This document shows positions 46,330 to 55,307 of a DNA stretch of 64,000 nt, one piece after another (position 1 is the first letter of the stretch; each line of letters starts with the position of its first letter). A program made the position numbers and the translations under genes. The notes under the pieces were generated by a model. That model worked only from the letters and a program-made list of their open reading frames with translations, searched no databases and was not told the origin of the DNA. This stretch comes from Candidatus Poribacteria bacterium (GTDB taxonomy: Bacteria > Poribacteria > WGA-4E > WGA-3G), in NCBI GenBank assembly GCA_028818705.1, contig JAPPNJ010000001.1, positions 1-64,000 of the forward strand, written 5' to 3'.

Positions 46330-47241
46330 CTAAACGCGCCGAAGGAATGCCTCAATTCCTTCGGCGTTTTTTTTGAAATCGCGTGCTGCGAGAGATTTGA
46401 GGTTGTCTAACTGCGTAAGGGTATCTAACTCCCAGAAATCAATTTCTGGATTAATGCGTAGGTAATTCTCCTTAAGCAGGCGTTTCGCCATATTTGCGGA
46501 TGCTTGAGATTGCAAACTCATCACGTAGGATGTCAACTTCGCGCCACCCCACCCTGTGATAAATCCCCAACCGCGTCTATTGTGATACATATTTACGGAA
46601 TGTCCTGTGCCAACGGACAGCATGCGGACTTCCTGCGTGTCTTTTCCAAACGCCGAGAGTGCCTCCGTGAAAGCGATTGTGGAGGGATTGTTTGCCCAGA
46701 GCCCACCATCTGCCAAAAGCAAGTTATTAAGGGATTTCGGGGCAAAGAATGTAGGTGCGGCACAGGAGGCAAGGATAGCATCTCGAAGACTCACGCCTCT
46801 ATCCGTAGGAGCGATCTCCGAATCGCGACTGTCATAATTTGATCTGAAAACGTGGACTTCACTTTTGGAGATTTCCGAACTCGTTATCATCAACGGGACT
46901 GTTATTTCGGCGAGCGGTGTTGCGGGGATATGATTGGCAATAATCCGTGAGAGTTGTTCACTTGAGTATTTACTGAGAAACAACGGGATACGATACCATC
47001 TTCTTCGGAAGATATGCGGTGTTTCAGTATCAAAGAGTTCGACAATATCCCGCATGGGGATATCGGAGACAGCAGCACCGGCGATGATTGACCCTGTGCT
47101 TGTACCAGCGATGAGGTCGAAACAGGTTCTGATAGGGATCTGAAAAGTCTGTTCAATTTTGGCAAGGAGATGGGCGGTGTATATGCCGCGGGTGCCGCCA
47201 CCGTCTAACGTGAGGATGTGGAAGGTATCCGTGTTTTGCAT
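46330..47241 (-). CDS. Patatin-like phospholipase
   Basis: This is a cytosolic acyl hydrolase of 303 residues. Catalytic features: DGGGTRG (14-19), nucleophile elbow GTSTG with Ser48, and the DGG-type Asp178 (LADGGLWANNP). The N-terminal pattern TLDGGGTRGIYTA...FDLIAGTSTGSI resembles effectors of the CapV type as well as ordinary housekeeping patatins. No nucleotide cyclase of a CBASS system is adjacent, so a defence role is not supported by context. The start is at 47241 with GAGAGGGAT ahead; an in-frame ATG at 47268 is less likely. Confidence 0.87.
   Translation of the reverse strand: MQNTDTFHILTLDGGGTRGIYTAHLLAKIEQTFQIPIRTCFDLIAGTSTGSIIAGAAVSDIPMRDIVELFDTETPHIFRRRWYRIPLFLSKYSSEQLSRIIANHIPATPLAEITVPLMITSSEISKSEVHVFRSNYDSRDSEIAPTDRGVSLRDAILASCAAPTFFAPKSLNNLLLADGGLWANNPSTIAFTEALSAFGKDTQEVRMLSVGTGHSVNMYHNRRGWGFITGWGGAKLTSYVMSLQSQASANMAKRLLKENYLRINPEIDFWELDTLTQLDNLKSLAARDFKKNAEGIEAFLRRV
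46337..46374 (+). terminator. Strong intrinsic terminator of the desaturase gene
   Basis: CGCCGAAGGAAT and ATTCCTTCGGCG form a perfect 12-bp stem with a 6-base loop, followed by eight T. It lies 30 bp after the desaturase stop and overlaps the last codons of the convergent patatin gene. Confidence 0.9.
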
Positions 47242-47299
47242 TGATCCCTCTCTGTAATCAACGGGCAATAAATTGCCCTACTACAAACTGCCCTTACGT

Positions 47300-48292
47300 T
47301 TATTCGTTATCCTCGTTCTCGGAAGGTTTCCAGCCAGCGGCATTGAGTGCCTCGACGCGTGGACAGAAGACTTGGTGAAACTTTTCAACTTTAGAGCGGA
47401 TCCACTCGTGCTGATTTGACCAGTCTGTTTCGTTAGTCGGATCCGTACCTGTTTTTTGCAATGATATTCTGCTCTCTTTGTGTTCAGGTCTTTCTTCCCA
47501 TTCAAGTCTCTCACCAAATTCGTTTTCAATTTCTTCCTTTTGCTCTCTTAGTAAGTAGAAATGTGGCTTAGCATCATTACCACCTAGGTAGAGCATAGTG
47601 GCAATAAATTTGTCTTGTGTGTTCTGATATGCGCCTATTCCGAAGTTGGCTTGCCCTATCCCGCAATTTAGATAATTCCCTGGTCCTGGTTCTGGATACT
47701 TAATTGGACTACCTTTCTGAATCATGTAGTCGCGAAAAGTAGTCCAGAATTTCTTACGCAGCAGTTGGGTTTCGGTGAGATTTTCGTTTCTTACGCGTTG
47801 CGTCCTTTGACTCACTTCGCGGTGCCAGTCGTTGGGTTTAGAAACGATTTCAAATTGTGGAGCGCGGTCAGAACTGCCGATTTGCCATACCTTAATTTCT
47901 ATTCCAAAGTACCGAAAGCGTTCACCTGTAATTTCATTTAATCGATCAAGTGCAGCTCGGTGTTCCTCTCGGAACCGTCTCGCGATCCAGACAACAGTAT
48001 CAGCATCCAAGCCTGCTGAATAAGTTAAAGTTTTGCCGAGGTGATCGTGGTCTGTCCTTTCCAATTGGTTTTCAATGAGCACCCGTGAGTCATCTTCAGT
48101 ATTTCGACACAGGATATCGGCTTGGAAGTCTCCAACGTTTATCTCCTGTGCCTCAAGCTCAAGTTCCATACCCAGTGTTTCGCCAAGGAGGGCGAGGTTT
48201 TCTTCTCTTGCTAACCATGGTGTGAAGTCTGCGGCCTCGTCGGCCCAGATTTCACGTAGTTCAACCGGTTGGAGGCGGCCTAGTTTAGGCAT
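47300..48292 (-). CDS. DUF4268 protein, PD-(D/E)XK nuclease-like
   Basis: This 330-residue protein has an N-terminal domain with a likely endonuclease-fold motif (GDFQADILCRNTEDD...VLIENQ, about 55-80; Asp then Glu-x-Gln) and a DUF4268 C-terminal domain (KFWTTFRDYMIQKGSPIK, GIGAYQNTQDKFIATMLYLGG, QKEEIENEFGERLEWEERPE). DUF4268 proteins are associated with restriction or DNA-repair-like nucleases, but no activity is proven. It lies 58 bp upstream of the patatin gene on the same strand; the two may be one transcript. Confidence 0.75.
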   Translation of the reverse strand: MPKLGRLQPVELREIWADEAADFTPWLAREENLALLGETLGMELELEAQEINVGDFQADILCRNTEDDSRVLIENQLERTDHDHLGKTLTYSAGLDADTVVWIARRFREEHRAALDRLNEITGERFRYFGIEIKVWQIGSSDRAPQFEIVSKPNDWHREVSQRTQRVRNENLTETQLLRKKFWTTFRDYMIQKGSPIKYPEPGPGNYLNCGIGQANFGIGAYQNTQDKFIATMLYLGGNDAKPHFYLLREQKEEIENEFGERLEWEERPEHKESRISLQKTGTDPTNETDWSNQHEWIRSKVEKFHQVFCPRVEALNAAGWKPSENEDNE

Positions 48293-48593
48293 AAAGTGAT
48301 TCTCCTTTTTTATCTCTTTCTCTTTGCATGCTATAATGTAATCAAGATACCAAAAATCTTTACTAAAATCAACCGATTTCTAAACACAAGATCATTTATT
48401 TCGTTAGTGAATTGAGAGATATTAGAAAGGTAGAAAGGACGCGAGAGATTGGAGGGTTTGTTAGAGAAAACCAGCGAGGTTAGGAAACCTCGCCTACCAT
48501 GGATAGAGGTTTTATTTTTAAGTAAATGCATCTTGACAGGAATCCACGATTTCTGCTAAAATGCCACACAAAACAGCAGGACAAGGTGAACTT
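48293..48593 (+). promoter_or_regulatory. Intergenic: palindromic repeat and sod promoter
   Basis: GCGAGGTT-AGGA-AACCTCGC (48474-48493) is another copy of the dispersed palindrome. TTGACA (48533-48538) and TAAAAT (48557-48562), 18 bp apart, form a good promoter for the dismutase gene. Confidence 0.65.
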
Positions 48594-49301
48594 ATGAACC
48601 GTAGAAATTTTTTAATTCAGGGAAGCACCGCACTCGCAGGATTGCTTCTCACTAACAGTCCTCTGCGTGTATATGCCGATCATCACGAGGGTCAGAAATT
48701 ACCACCACTACCCTATGCGTATGATGCCCTTGAACCTCATATTGATAAACGCACGATGGAGATCCACCACGGAAAACATCACCAAGGGTATGTCAATAAA
48801 CTTAATGCGGCAGTCGCACGCAGTCACGATTTGATGCACATGTCCCTTGAGCAGATGCTTCGCAATATTGACAAGGTCCCGAAACATCTCCGCCAATCTG
48901 TGATCAACAGCGGCGGTGGACATGCGAACCATACACTTTTTTGGAATATCATGAAACCCGGCGGCAGCGAACCGATGGGAAAAGTTGCCGAAGCGATTCA
49001 GTCAACTTTCGGCTCGTTTGATGCTGGAAGCGAAATGTTCGTTAAAGCAGCGAAAACGCATTTTGGCTCAGGGTGGGCATGGCTGGTTGTTGATGAAAAC
49101 AAGAAACTACAGATCTACTCGACATCCAATCAGGATAGTCCCTTGATGCAAGGACACACTCCCATCCTCGGTCTTGATGTTTGGGAACACGCCTATTATC
49201 TCAATTACCAGAACCGACGCGCCGACTATGTTGACGCGTGGGGTAAGATCATTAACTGGGAACAGGTCAACTCCAACTATATCGCAGCAATGAGCGGATA
49301 G
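48594..49301 (+). CDS. sodA: Tat-exported Fe/Mn superoxide dismutase
   Basis: The enzyme converts superoxide to hydrogen peroxide and oxygen. The 235-residue precursor opens with a twin-arginine signal ([16 protein letters not shown]). Metal ligands fit His58 (TMEIHH), His113 (NHTLFW), Asp195 and His199 (DVWEHAYY); the NQD and GGH.NH patterns are of the Mn type. The start at 48594 has AAGGTG ahead and clears the promoter; the ATG at 48561 lies within the -10. Export of a folded, metal-loaded dismutase places it in the periplasm. A second Tat protein follows. Confidence 0.93.
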   Translation: MNRRNFLIQGSTALAGLLLTNSPLRVYADHHEGQKLPPLPYAYDALEPHIDKRTMEIHHGKHHQGYVNKLNAAVARSHDLMHMSLEQMLRNIDKVPKHLRQSVINSGGGHANHTLFWNIMKPGGSEPMGKVAEAIQSTFGSFDAGSEMFVKAAKTHFGSGWAWLVVDENKKLQIYSTSNQDSPLMQGHTPILGLDVWEHAYYLNYQNRRADYVDAWGKIINWEQVNSNYIAAMSG

Positions 49302-49354
49302 ATATACAGTAGCGTGGTTAAATACCTCACCTACCGGAAGAATGAGGAGGCAGT

Positions 49355-50491
49355 ATGGAACGTAGAGATTTTTTGCGACAGAGCGGTTTAACACTCACAG
49401 GATTACTGCTGAGTCCTTGGGCAGTTTATGCCTTTCCAAGCCGTGAGGGTGAAGTGCTTATCCCGTTCGCTGATCAGCCACCGGAATCGTCTTCAGAGCG
49501 TGTTTTGCTGGATTGGAACAAACTTGATTCCTTTATCACGCCAAACGATAAGTTCTTCAACGTCTCACACTACGGCACACCTGAAGTCGATCTTGAGACA
49601 TGGAAACTTGAGGTGAGCGGTTTGGTTGAGAATCCGTTGATGCTCACAATAGAGGATATCAAAGCCCGTCCCCGAAAGGACGTAATCTTTACACTGGAAT
49701 GCTCTGGTAACCACGGATTCCCAACTTTTACGGGTGGAATTGGAAATGCGAAATGGACAGGTACACCGCTTGCACCGATTCTTAAAGAGGCTGGTATCCA
49801 AGAAAACGGCATTGAAGTTATCTTCTTCGGACACGATGAGGGAGAAGAAGAACGACGGGATATGAAAATGCGCCAGAACTTCGCTCGAAGCATGTCTGTT
49901 GAAGATGCCTTGGAAGACACCGCTCTTCTCTGCTATGAAATGAATGGCGAACCGTTACCACAGGCGAACGGCGCGCCGCTCCGCCTTATCGCTCCCGGTT
50001 GGTACGGTATCGCGTGTGTTAAATGGCTCAAACGTATTGAGGTACGCAACACGCGGTTTATGGGTAGGTTTATGGGACGCGATTACGTTACAATACGTGA
50101 GGAAAAACGTCCGGATGGTGAATCGGTTTGGATGGAGACCTCGGTTGGCAGAACGCAGTTGAAGTCGTTAGCGGCGAAGGTAACGCGCATTGGTGAGAAA
50201 TACCGTGTCTACGGTGCGGCGTGGGGTGCCCCTATTGAAATCGTCGAGGTTAGCATTGATGGTGGGGCATGGCAAAAGGCGACAATAGACCCAGAAGAAG
50301 ATGCAGAATTCGCATGGAAGATCTGGCATCTTGATTGGAACAACCCGTCTAAAGGTGAACACACCATCGTCTCCAGAGCGATTGATACAATGGGAAACAT
50401 CCAACCCGCAGCCGATTCTGATTATATCACTGGTAAACGCACCTATTGGGAGAGCCACGGTCAGATCGTCCGCCAAGTCAATATCGAATAG
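49355..50491 (+). CDS. Tat-exported sulfite oxidase-family molybdoenzyme
   Basis: The 378-residue protein has a twin-arginine signal (MERRDFLRQSGLTLTG). The molybdopterin domain carries the catalytic Cys116 in FTLECSGNHG, the WTGTPL segment and the APGWYG pattern; a Mo-co dimerisation domain follows from about residue 265 (VYGAAWGAPIEIVEVSIDGG). The family oxidises sulfite to sulfate, or acts as an MsrP-like reductase. No heme domain or cytochrome partner is adjacent. It is 53 bp after the dismutase gene and probably co-transcribed. Confidence 0.88.
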   Translation: MERRDFLRQSGLTLTGLLLSPWAVYAFPSREGEVLIPFADQPPESSSERVLLDWNKLDSFITPNDKFFNVSHYGTPEVDLETWKLEVSGLVENPLMLTIEDIKARPRKDVIFTLECSGNHGFPTFTGGIGNAKWTGTPLAPILKEAGIQENGIEVIFFGHDEGEEERRDMKMRQNFARSMSVEDALEDTALLCYEMNGEPLPQANGAPLRLIAPGWYGIACVKWLKRIEVRNTRFMGRFMGRDYVTIREEKRPDGESVWMETSVGRTQLKSLAAKVTRIGEKYRVYGAAWGAPIEIVEVSIDGGAWQKATIDPEEDAEFAWKIWHLDWNNPSKGEHTIVSRAIDTMGNIQPAADSDYITGKRTYWESHGQIVRQVNIE

Positions 50492-50636
50492 GAACCTCTT
50501 TGTGGGTTGGAAACTGAATAATGGGCCGCTCTCCGTTTCATTAACCCAAGCCCGCAACATCGGCGCGGGCGACTCGTGAGAATGATGCGTCAAAGTTCTG
50601 ACTTACATTGTTCTTCCGCAAGGTAAAATTAAAAAT

Positions 50637-51416
50637 ATGAACATAACCGATGAACAGAAACAGCAATTCCAAGAGGAAGGCTATTTCATTTTAGAGAATG
50701 TTATCCCGGAGTCGCTTTTGGAACTGCTCCGCGGTGAATGCGGAACTTTTATCAGCCAGATGGATGCTGAGATGGACCGGCAGGACACGGATGTCCTCGG
50801 TATCAATCATCGCAACAAACGATATTTCGTTTCAAACTGCTTCAGGAAACAGCCGAAACTTCGCGAGTTTCTATTCAGCGCCCTGATGGCAGAGGTCTGC
50901 CGTGCTACTTTAGGTGATACGGCGTATCTGTTCTGGGAACAGTATGTTGTTAAAGGTGCGGGAACGGGAATGAAGTTCAGCTGGCATCAGGACTCTGGTT
51001 ATGTCGGCTATCCCGACCACAAGCCGTATCTTACCTGTTGGTGTGCGCTTGACGATATGTCTGAAGAGAACGGGACAGTTTATGTGATGCCGTTTTCGCG
51101 CATCGGGATCCGTTCATGGGTGAAGCATGTCCGCGAAGAAGGCAGCAACGATATGGTGGGTTATTTTGGACCAGAAAAGGGTGTGCCTGCTATTGTGCCT
51201 GCGGGGAGCATTGTGGCATTTACGAGCATCAATTTCCATTGTAGCAGCACAAACTTTACGAATAACCTACGGCGTGCGTATCTCGCTCAGTATTCAGCAG
51301 AACCGCTTTTGTCGCATGATGGGAGTCGTTTGTGGGGAAACGCGGAGCCTTTGCTAAAGGATGGGAAGTCTGTCGTGGGAGATCCACCGCCAGAGATTGC
51401 TTCTCGGTTTGATTGA
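50637..51416 (+). CDS. Phytanoyl-CoA dioxygenase (PhyH) family protein
   Basis: A non-heme Fe(II)/2-oxoglutarate dioxygenase of 259 residues. The His-x-Asp pair is in SWHQDSGYVG (about 120), the second His in FHCSSTNFTNN (about 195) and the 2-oxoglutarate-binding Arg in NLRRAYLAQY. The substrate is unknown; PhyH proteins of this type are numerous in marine sponge-associated genomes. No clear ribosome-binding site before the ATG at 50637. Confidence 0.85.
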   Translation: MNITDEQKQQFQEEGYFILENVIPESLLELLRGECGTFISQMDAEMDRQDTDVLGINHRNKRYFVSNCFRKQPKLREFLFSALMAEVCRATLGDTAYLFWEQYVVKGAGTGMKFSWHQDSGYVGYPDHKPYLTCWCALDDMSEENGTVYVMPFSRIGIRSWVKHVREEGSNDMVGYFGPEKGVPAIVPAGSIVAFTSINFHCSSTNFTNNLRRAYLAQYSAEPLLSHDGSRLWGNAEPLLKDGKSVVGDPPPEIASRFD

Positions 51417-51462
51417 GGTTACATCCTTAGAGCCTGACCATTTTTAACATCTTTCTTTATGG

Positions 51463-51485
51463 AGGCGCGGTTTAAAACCGCGCCT
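51463..51485. terminator. Perfect palindrome between convergent genes
   Basis: AGGCGCGGTTT and AAACCGCGCCT form an 11-bp stem around a single A between the PhyH and PBP4 stops. It resembles the dispersed GCGAGGTT palindromes; it can serve both transcripts. Confidence 0.65.
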
Positions 51486-51522
51486 ACTGGAAATTGAGAC
51501 TTACAAAGTCGAAGTGATCATT

Positions 51523-52791
51523 TCACTTTTCTCCCTCGCTGTGACGACTAAAACCGGTTAGATAATTCCCGATTTTATCTTGGATATCTCGTGCAGATGC
51601 TGGCAGCCCAATATAATGGCTGATGAGAATGCCGAACGCAAATACCTCATCATCCGCTGTGACGGTGTAACCAGCAAGTGCTGAAACACCGCTTAATGTC
51701 CCGGTCTTCGCACGCAATACCTTTTCAGCGTACACCCCTTGCATCCGATTCCTTAAAGTCCCATCGACACCAGCAATCGGCAGCGATGCCAGATACTCCG
51801 GCATCAACTCAAAATTCTGATACATATAGACGAGCAGATCTGTGAGTAATTCAGCGTTGAGGAGATTGTAACGAGAGAGTCCAGAGCCTTCAACGAACCG
51901 ATGTACAGGCGGTTCGTCGATAATTTCACTTAAGTATTCAGTGACAGCTTGCCTTCCTTTTGTCCAAGTTCCCGGTTCCCCGATCACTTCAGCACCGATC
52001 GTTTTGAAGAGAAATTCAGCAATCCAATTGTCACTGGGTTTGTTCATTAATTTGAGAATATCGGCGAGCGGTGGCGACAGATGTTGAGCGACAACTTGGG
52101 CGTCTGGTGGCACCTTTCCAGAAACGACATTACCCATTACCTCAACATCTTCTTGCTCAAGCTCGGTTTTCAGTAGATACCCGCAGGCAAGGGCTCTGCT
52201 CCTTGTGCCTGGATCGGGTTCTATTTGCTTGATGCTTAAAGCACTAATCCGAAGCGGTCTATCGTCCCACATCCATCCAGGACCTTCCCGAATAGTGTCA
52301 AGGTATGTTTCATCAACGACGATGTCACCCTCTATCGATTTCACACCAGTTTCAAGCAACATATCAGCTAATTCCACTATATCTTCGGGTTGCAGCACTG
52401 GATTGGCTCTGCCCCTGAGATAGATATTCCCTGTGACTTGTGCATCCACATCCGTATCAACATAAAGAGTTGTTTCAAACTGGTAGTTTGACCCCAGTTT
52501 TGCCAAGGCGGTTGCTGCCGTGAAGAGCTTTGTTGTGGAGGCGGGGTGGTGTAATTTGAGGGGATCCTTTTCGTAAATCACCGCCCCTGTTTCAACAGCA
52601 ACGACCTTAATACCCATGCTCGCTGTTGTGAACAACGGGTCCTGCAAGACGACATCAATATCAGTTTGTAACTTTTCGAGTGGATCTACAGAGGTTGCCG
52701 GTAGTTCGGTTTCGGTAGGCTTAGTAGCAAATATCCCACAACCTGATAGCAACAACACAAAGCAGACTAACAAAACGGTGTAAGTTTTCAT
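51523..52791 (-). CDS. dacB: D-alanyl-D-alanine carboxypeptidase/endopeptidase, PBP4 (S13) family
   Basis: A penicillin-binding enzyme trimming peptidoglycan stem peptides in the periplasm. The 422-residue protein has a lipoprotein signal (FVLLLSGC, Cys18). Motifs: SxxK (Ser85, Lys88) in HHPASTTKLF, SDN near 255 and KTG in RAKTGTLSG near 375. The start at 52791 has no clear ribosome-binding site but gives the signal peptide directly; an ATG at 52833 would add 14 residues before it. Confidence 0.88.
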   Translation of the reverse strand: MKTYTVLLVCFVLLLSGCGIFATKPTETELPATSVDPLEKLQTDIDVVLQDPLFTTASMGIKVVAVETGAVIYEKDPLKLHHPASTTKLFTAATALAKLGSNYQFETTLYVDTDVDAQVTGNIYLRGRANPVLQPEDIVELADMLLETGVKSIEGDIVVDETYLDTIREGPGWMWDDRPLRISALSIKQIEPDPGTRSRALACGYLLKTELEQEDVEVMGNVVSGKVPPDAQVVAQHLSPPLADILKLMNKPSDNWIAEFLFKTIGAEVIGEPGTWTKGRQAVTEYLSEIIDEPPVHRFVEGSGLSRYNLLNAELLTDLLVYMYQNFELMPEYLASLPIAGVDGTLRNRMQGVYAEKVLRAKTGTLSGVSALAGYTVTADDEVFAFGILISHYIGLPASARDIQDKIGNYLTGFSRHSEGEK

Positions 52792-52849
52792 ACATTTTAA
52801 TATATCATAATTATGTGTATTATCCAAATACAAATGGATAGAACATTAG

Positions 52850-52885
52850 TTTTCAGTAGTCAGTAGTCAGTTTTCAGTAGTGCGT
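52850..52885. repeat. CAGTAGT-type tandem repeat
   Basis: TTTTCAGTAGT, CAGTAGT and CAGTTTTCAGTAGT units run head to tail. It is the same repeat type as at the left end of the window. Confidence 0.6.
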
Positions 52886-52901
52886 AAAACATAGACAAAA
52901 T

Positions 52902-52930
52902 TTGACTTTTCCCCTGAAACGTGGTAAAAT
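52902..52930 (+). promoter_or_regulatory. Promoter of cimA
   Basis: TTGACT (52902-52907) and TAAAAT (52925-52930) with a 17-bp spacer, about 90 bp before the start codon. Confidence 0.65.
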
Positions 52931-52973
52931 ATGAGTAGGTAAATTAGACAGGAATGACGACATAAACGCATAA

Positions 52974-53012
52974 AAGGAGACATCGAATTTTGGCGTAGCT
53001 TGCAAGCCAAAA
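52974..53012 (+). promoter_or_regulatory. cimA leader: ribosome-binding site separated from the start by a hairpin
   Basis: AAGGAG at 52974-52979 lies 40-50 bases before the start codon. Between them TTTTGGC (52988-52994) and GCCAAAA (53006-53012) form a 7-bp stem over a palindromic GCTTGCAAGC. Folding would bring the AAGGAG close to the start. Confidence 0.5.
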
Positions 53013-53018
53013 CTTGCT

Positions 53019-54617
53019 GTGAAAAGCAACATGGTTGAATTTTACGATACAACACTCAGGGATGGAAGCCAAGCAGAAGGGGTAGCATTTTCCATTGAAG
53101 ATAAACTTATCATTATAGAGGCACTTGATAAATTAGGTATTCGCTATATTGAGGGAGGTTATCCAGGTTCCAATCCGAAAGATATAGAATTTTTCAAGCG
53201 TGCGAAAGGCATGGCATTAGAAACGGCGACTATTGTACCGTTTGGCAGCACCTACTACCCGACTTATACTCCCGATACTGATCCGAATTTGGCTGCCTTA
53301 CTGGATACTGGGGCGAGGACTATCACAATTTTTGGGAAAAGTTGGCGACTCCACGCAACTGACGTTCTGAGGGTGACACCAGCGGAGAACTTGGCGTTAA
53401 TTGAAAATTCTGTCCGTTACCTTGTGGAGAACGGTCGTGAGGTGATTTACGATGCGGAGCACTTTTTTGATGGCTACGCCGATGACGCTGCGTACGCAAT
53501 GGAGACGCTGCAAGCCGCTGCCACTGGCGGTGCAAGCTGCCTCGTCCTTTGTGATACGAACGGCGGTAGACTGCCATTAGAAATTCAAGAAGGCGTAAAA
53601 GTCGTGCTCTCCGAGTTGTCGCTGCCTGTGGGTATTCATACACACAACGATGCTGGTATGGGTACTGCAAACTCCGTGCTGGCGGTGCAAGCAGGCGCGA
53701 CCCACGTGCAAGGGACCTTCAACGGCTACGGTGAACGGTGTGGCAATGCGAATCTCGCCGCTATCATTCCTACGATTCAACTCAAACTCGGAATAGAGTG
53801 CCTAAGTGGACCGCAGCTGCAGGGGATAACAGACATTTCACGGCTCATCAGTGAATTGGCTAATCTTCCGCATGATGAACGTCAACCATACGTTGGACGT
53901 TCTGCATTTGCCCACAAAGGCGGCTTGCACACGGACGCGATCCGCAAAAATCGCCTTACATACGAACATATTGAGCCGGAGAAGGTGGGCAATACACAAC
54001 GCATTCTCGTATCCGATCAAGCGGGCCGCGGTACGATCATGAAGAAGATTGAGAAGGAATATCCAGATTATGACAAGAATTCGCCGCAGGTGTTGGAACT
54101 TTTTAAACGACTCAAAGAAGCGGAACAGGAAGGCTACCAATATGAAGCTGCTGAAGCGTCGTTTGAGCTTTTAACATACAAGGTGTTTAACGGACACGAA
54201 TCTTTTTTTGAGCCTGTCGGTTTTCGCGTGATTATCGAGCAATTCAGTGACTTCGCTATGCGTTCTGAAGCGACAATAAAGGTCACAACACCAGATGGTC
54301 TCACTGCACACACTGCCGCTGATGGTGATGGTCCTGTCAATGCCCTCGACACGGCACTCCGAAAAGCACTTGAACAGTTCTATCCCGCGTTGCAGACAGT
54401 TAGGCTGATAGATTACAAGGTCCGGGTACTGGATACCAAAGCAGGGACTGGTTCAAAAGTCCGGGTACTTATTGAAGCGAGTGATGGAGAGCGGAGTTGG
54501 CGAACTGTTGGTGTCTCAGAAAATATTATCTCCGCGAGTTGTGAAGCCTTGATAGATAGTCTTGAATATAAACTTTATACGGATAAAGGGATCGTTGGCT
54601 TGCCGCGGGATAAGTAA
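53019..54617 (+). CDS. cimA: (R)-citramalate synthase
   Basis: Condenses pyruvate and acetyl-CoA to citramalate, the first step of a threonine-independent route to isoleucine. The 532 residues have DTTLRDGSQAEGV at the start (metal- and substrate-binding), GIRYIEGGYPGSNPKD, HTHNDAGMGTAN near 212 and the C-terminal LeuA-type regulatory domain (NALDTALRKAL...). The start is GTG 53019 or ATG 53031. Distinguished from 2-isopropylmalate synthase by the YIEGGYPGSNPKD region, which is typical of CimA. Confidence 0.92.
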   Translation: MKSNMVEFYDTTLRDGSQAEGVAFSIEDKLIIIEALDKLGIRYIEGGYPGSNPKDIEFFKRAKGMALETATIVPFGSTYYPTYTPDTDPNLAALLDTGARTITIFGKSWRLHATDVLRVTPAENLALIENSVRYLVENGREVIYDAEHFFDGYADDAAYAMETLQAAATGGASCLVLCDTNGGRLPLEIQEGVKVVLSELSLPVGIHTHNDAGMGTANSVLAVQAGATHVQGTFNGYGERCGNANLAAIIPTIQLKLGIECLSGPQLQGITDISRLISELANLPHDERQPYVGRSAFAHKGGLHTDAIRKNRLTYEHIEPEKVGNTQRILVSDQAGRGTIMKKIEKEYPDYDKNSPQVLELFKRLKEAEQEGYQYEAAEASFELLTYKVFNGHESFFEPVGFRVIIEQFSDFAMRSEATIKVTTPDGLTAHTAADGDGPVNALDTALRKALEQFYPALQTVRLIDYKVRVLDTKAGTGSKVRVLIEASDGERSWRTVGVSENIISASCEALIDSLEYKLYTDKGIVGLPRDK

Positions 54618-54704
54618 TTGGTCGGGATAACACACTATAATGCCCGGCGACTGAGAGCATAGCTGAGTTCTAAACCGCTGTGCTTCATATCTTTGGGGGG
54701 AGAG

Positions 54705-55292
54705 ATGGGACATTTAGACACAATTGAGAAAGCGGCACAGAAACTGATTGACCTCTGCCATAAGGAAAAACAGACGAAAACCGACAAGGCAAAAATGCTG
54801 GCAATACATGCAGAGATTCTAACAAGCATTGAAAACCTTGCCGAATGTGATCTCTGCGGCGCAATTAGCGAATTGATTGTGACGATGACTTTGGCGGATG
54901 CCACGGCGAAGTTATGTAAGGAGTGTGGCATTAAATCACTTGAGGTCGGAAAAATCCAGTCTCCCAGACAGAAGACGCCTCGCAAACGGACCCATCAACC
55001 GAAAACGGCTTCTGCTTCATCTGGAACCCGAAAGTCGAAAACCAACGGGACTCGTTCCAAGCGCGCCGCACCTACTAAAGAACCAGAAACGCCCGCCGCC
55101 CTACATACCCGCGTAGAAGCAGAAACCGGCATTAAGAAAGCCGATGTGAAACGTCTGCACAAGATTGTTCAAGACATCGCCGCTCCGATGAGTCCCGAAC
55201 ATACGTTGAACTATGTGCAACGCGAAGCAGTAAATGCGAAAATAAAAGTAGATGCAGACGCCTTAAAAAAGGCGGTCGCTCTATTGACTTAA
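54705..55292 (+). CDS. Zinc-ribbon protein with basic linker, function unknown
   Basis: A 195-residue protein. The first 95 residues are helical with two Cys pairs (CDLCG near 49 and CKECG near 76), a possible zinc-binding site. A Lys/Arg/Ser/Thr-rich linker follows (about 95-130), then a small helical domain (KKADVKRLHKIVQDI...ADALKKAVALL). The basic linker suggests nucleic-acid contact (inference). The ATG at 54705 follows a G-rich GGGGGGAGAG stretch; a TTG 12 bases upstream is possible. Confidence 0.6.
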   Translation: MGHLDTIEKAAQKLIDLCHKEKQTKTDKAKMLAIHAEILTSIENLAECDLCGAISELIVTMTLADATAKLCKECGIKSLEVGKIQSPRQKTPRKRTHQPKTASASSGTRKSKTNGTRSKRAAPTKEPETPAALHTRVEAETGIKKADVKRLHKIVQDIAAPMSPEHTLNYVQREAVNAKIKVDADALKKAVALLT

Positions 55293-55307
55293 AACTATGG
55301 CTGCGGT

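Noticed and set aside
46330..47241. Patatin as CBASS effector (CapV)
   Set aside because: No cyclic-nucleotide synthase, Cap2 or Cap3 gene in the neighbourhood; the motif pattern alone is not enough.
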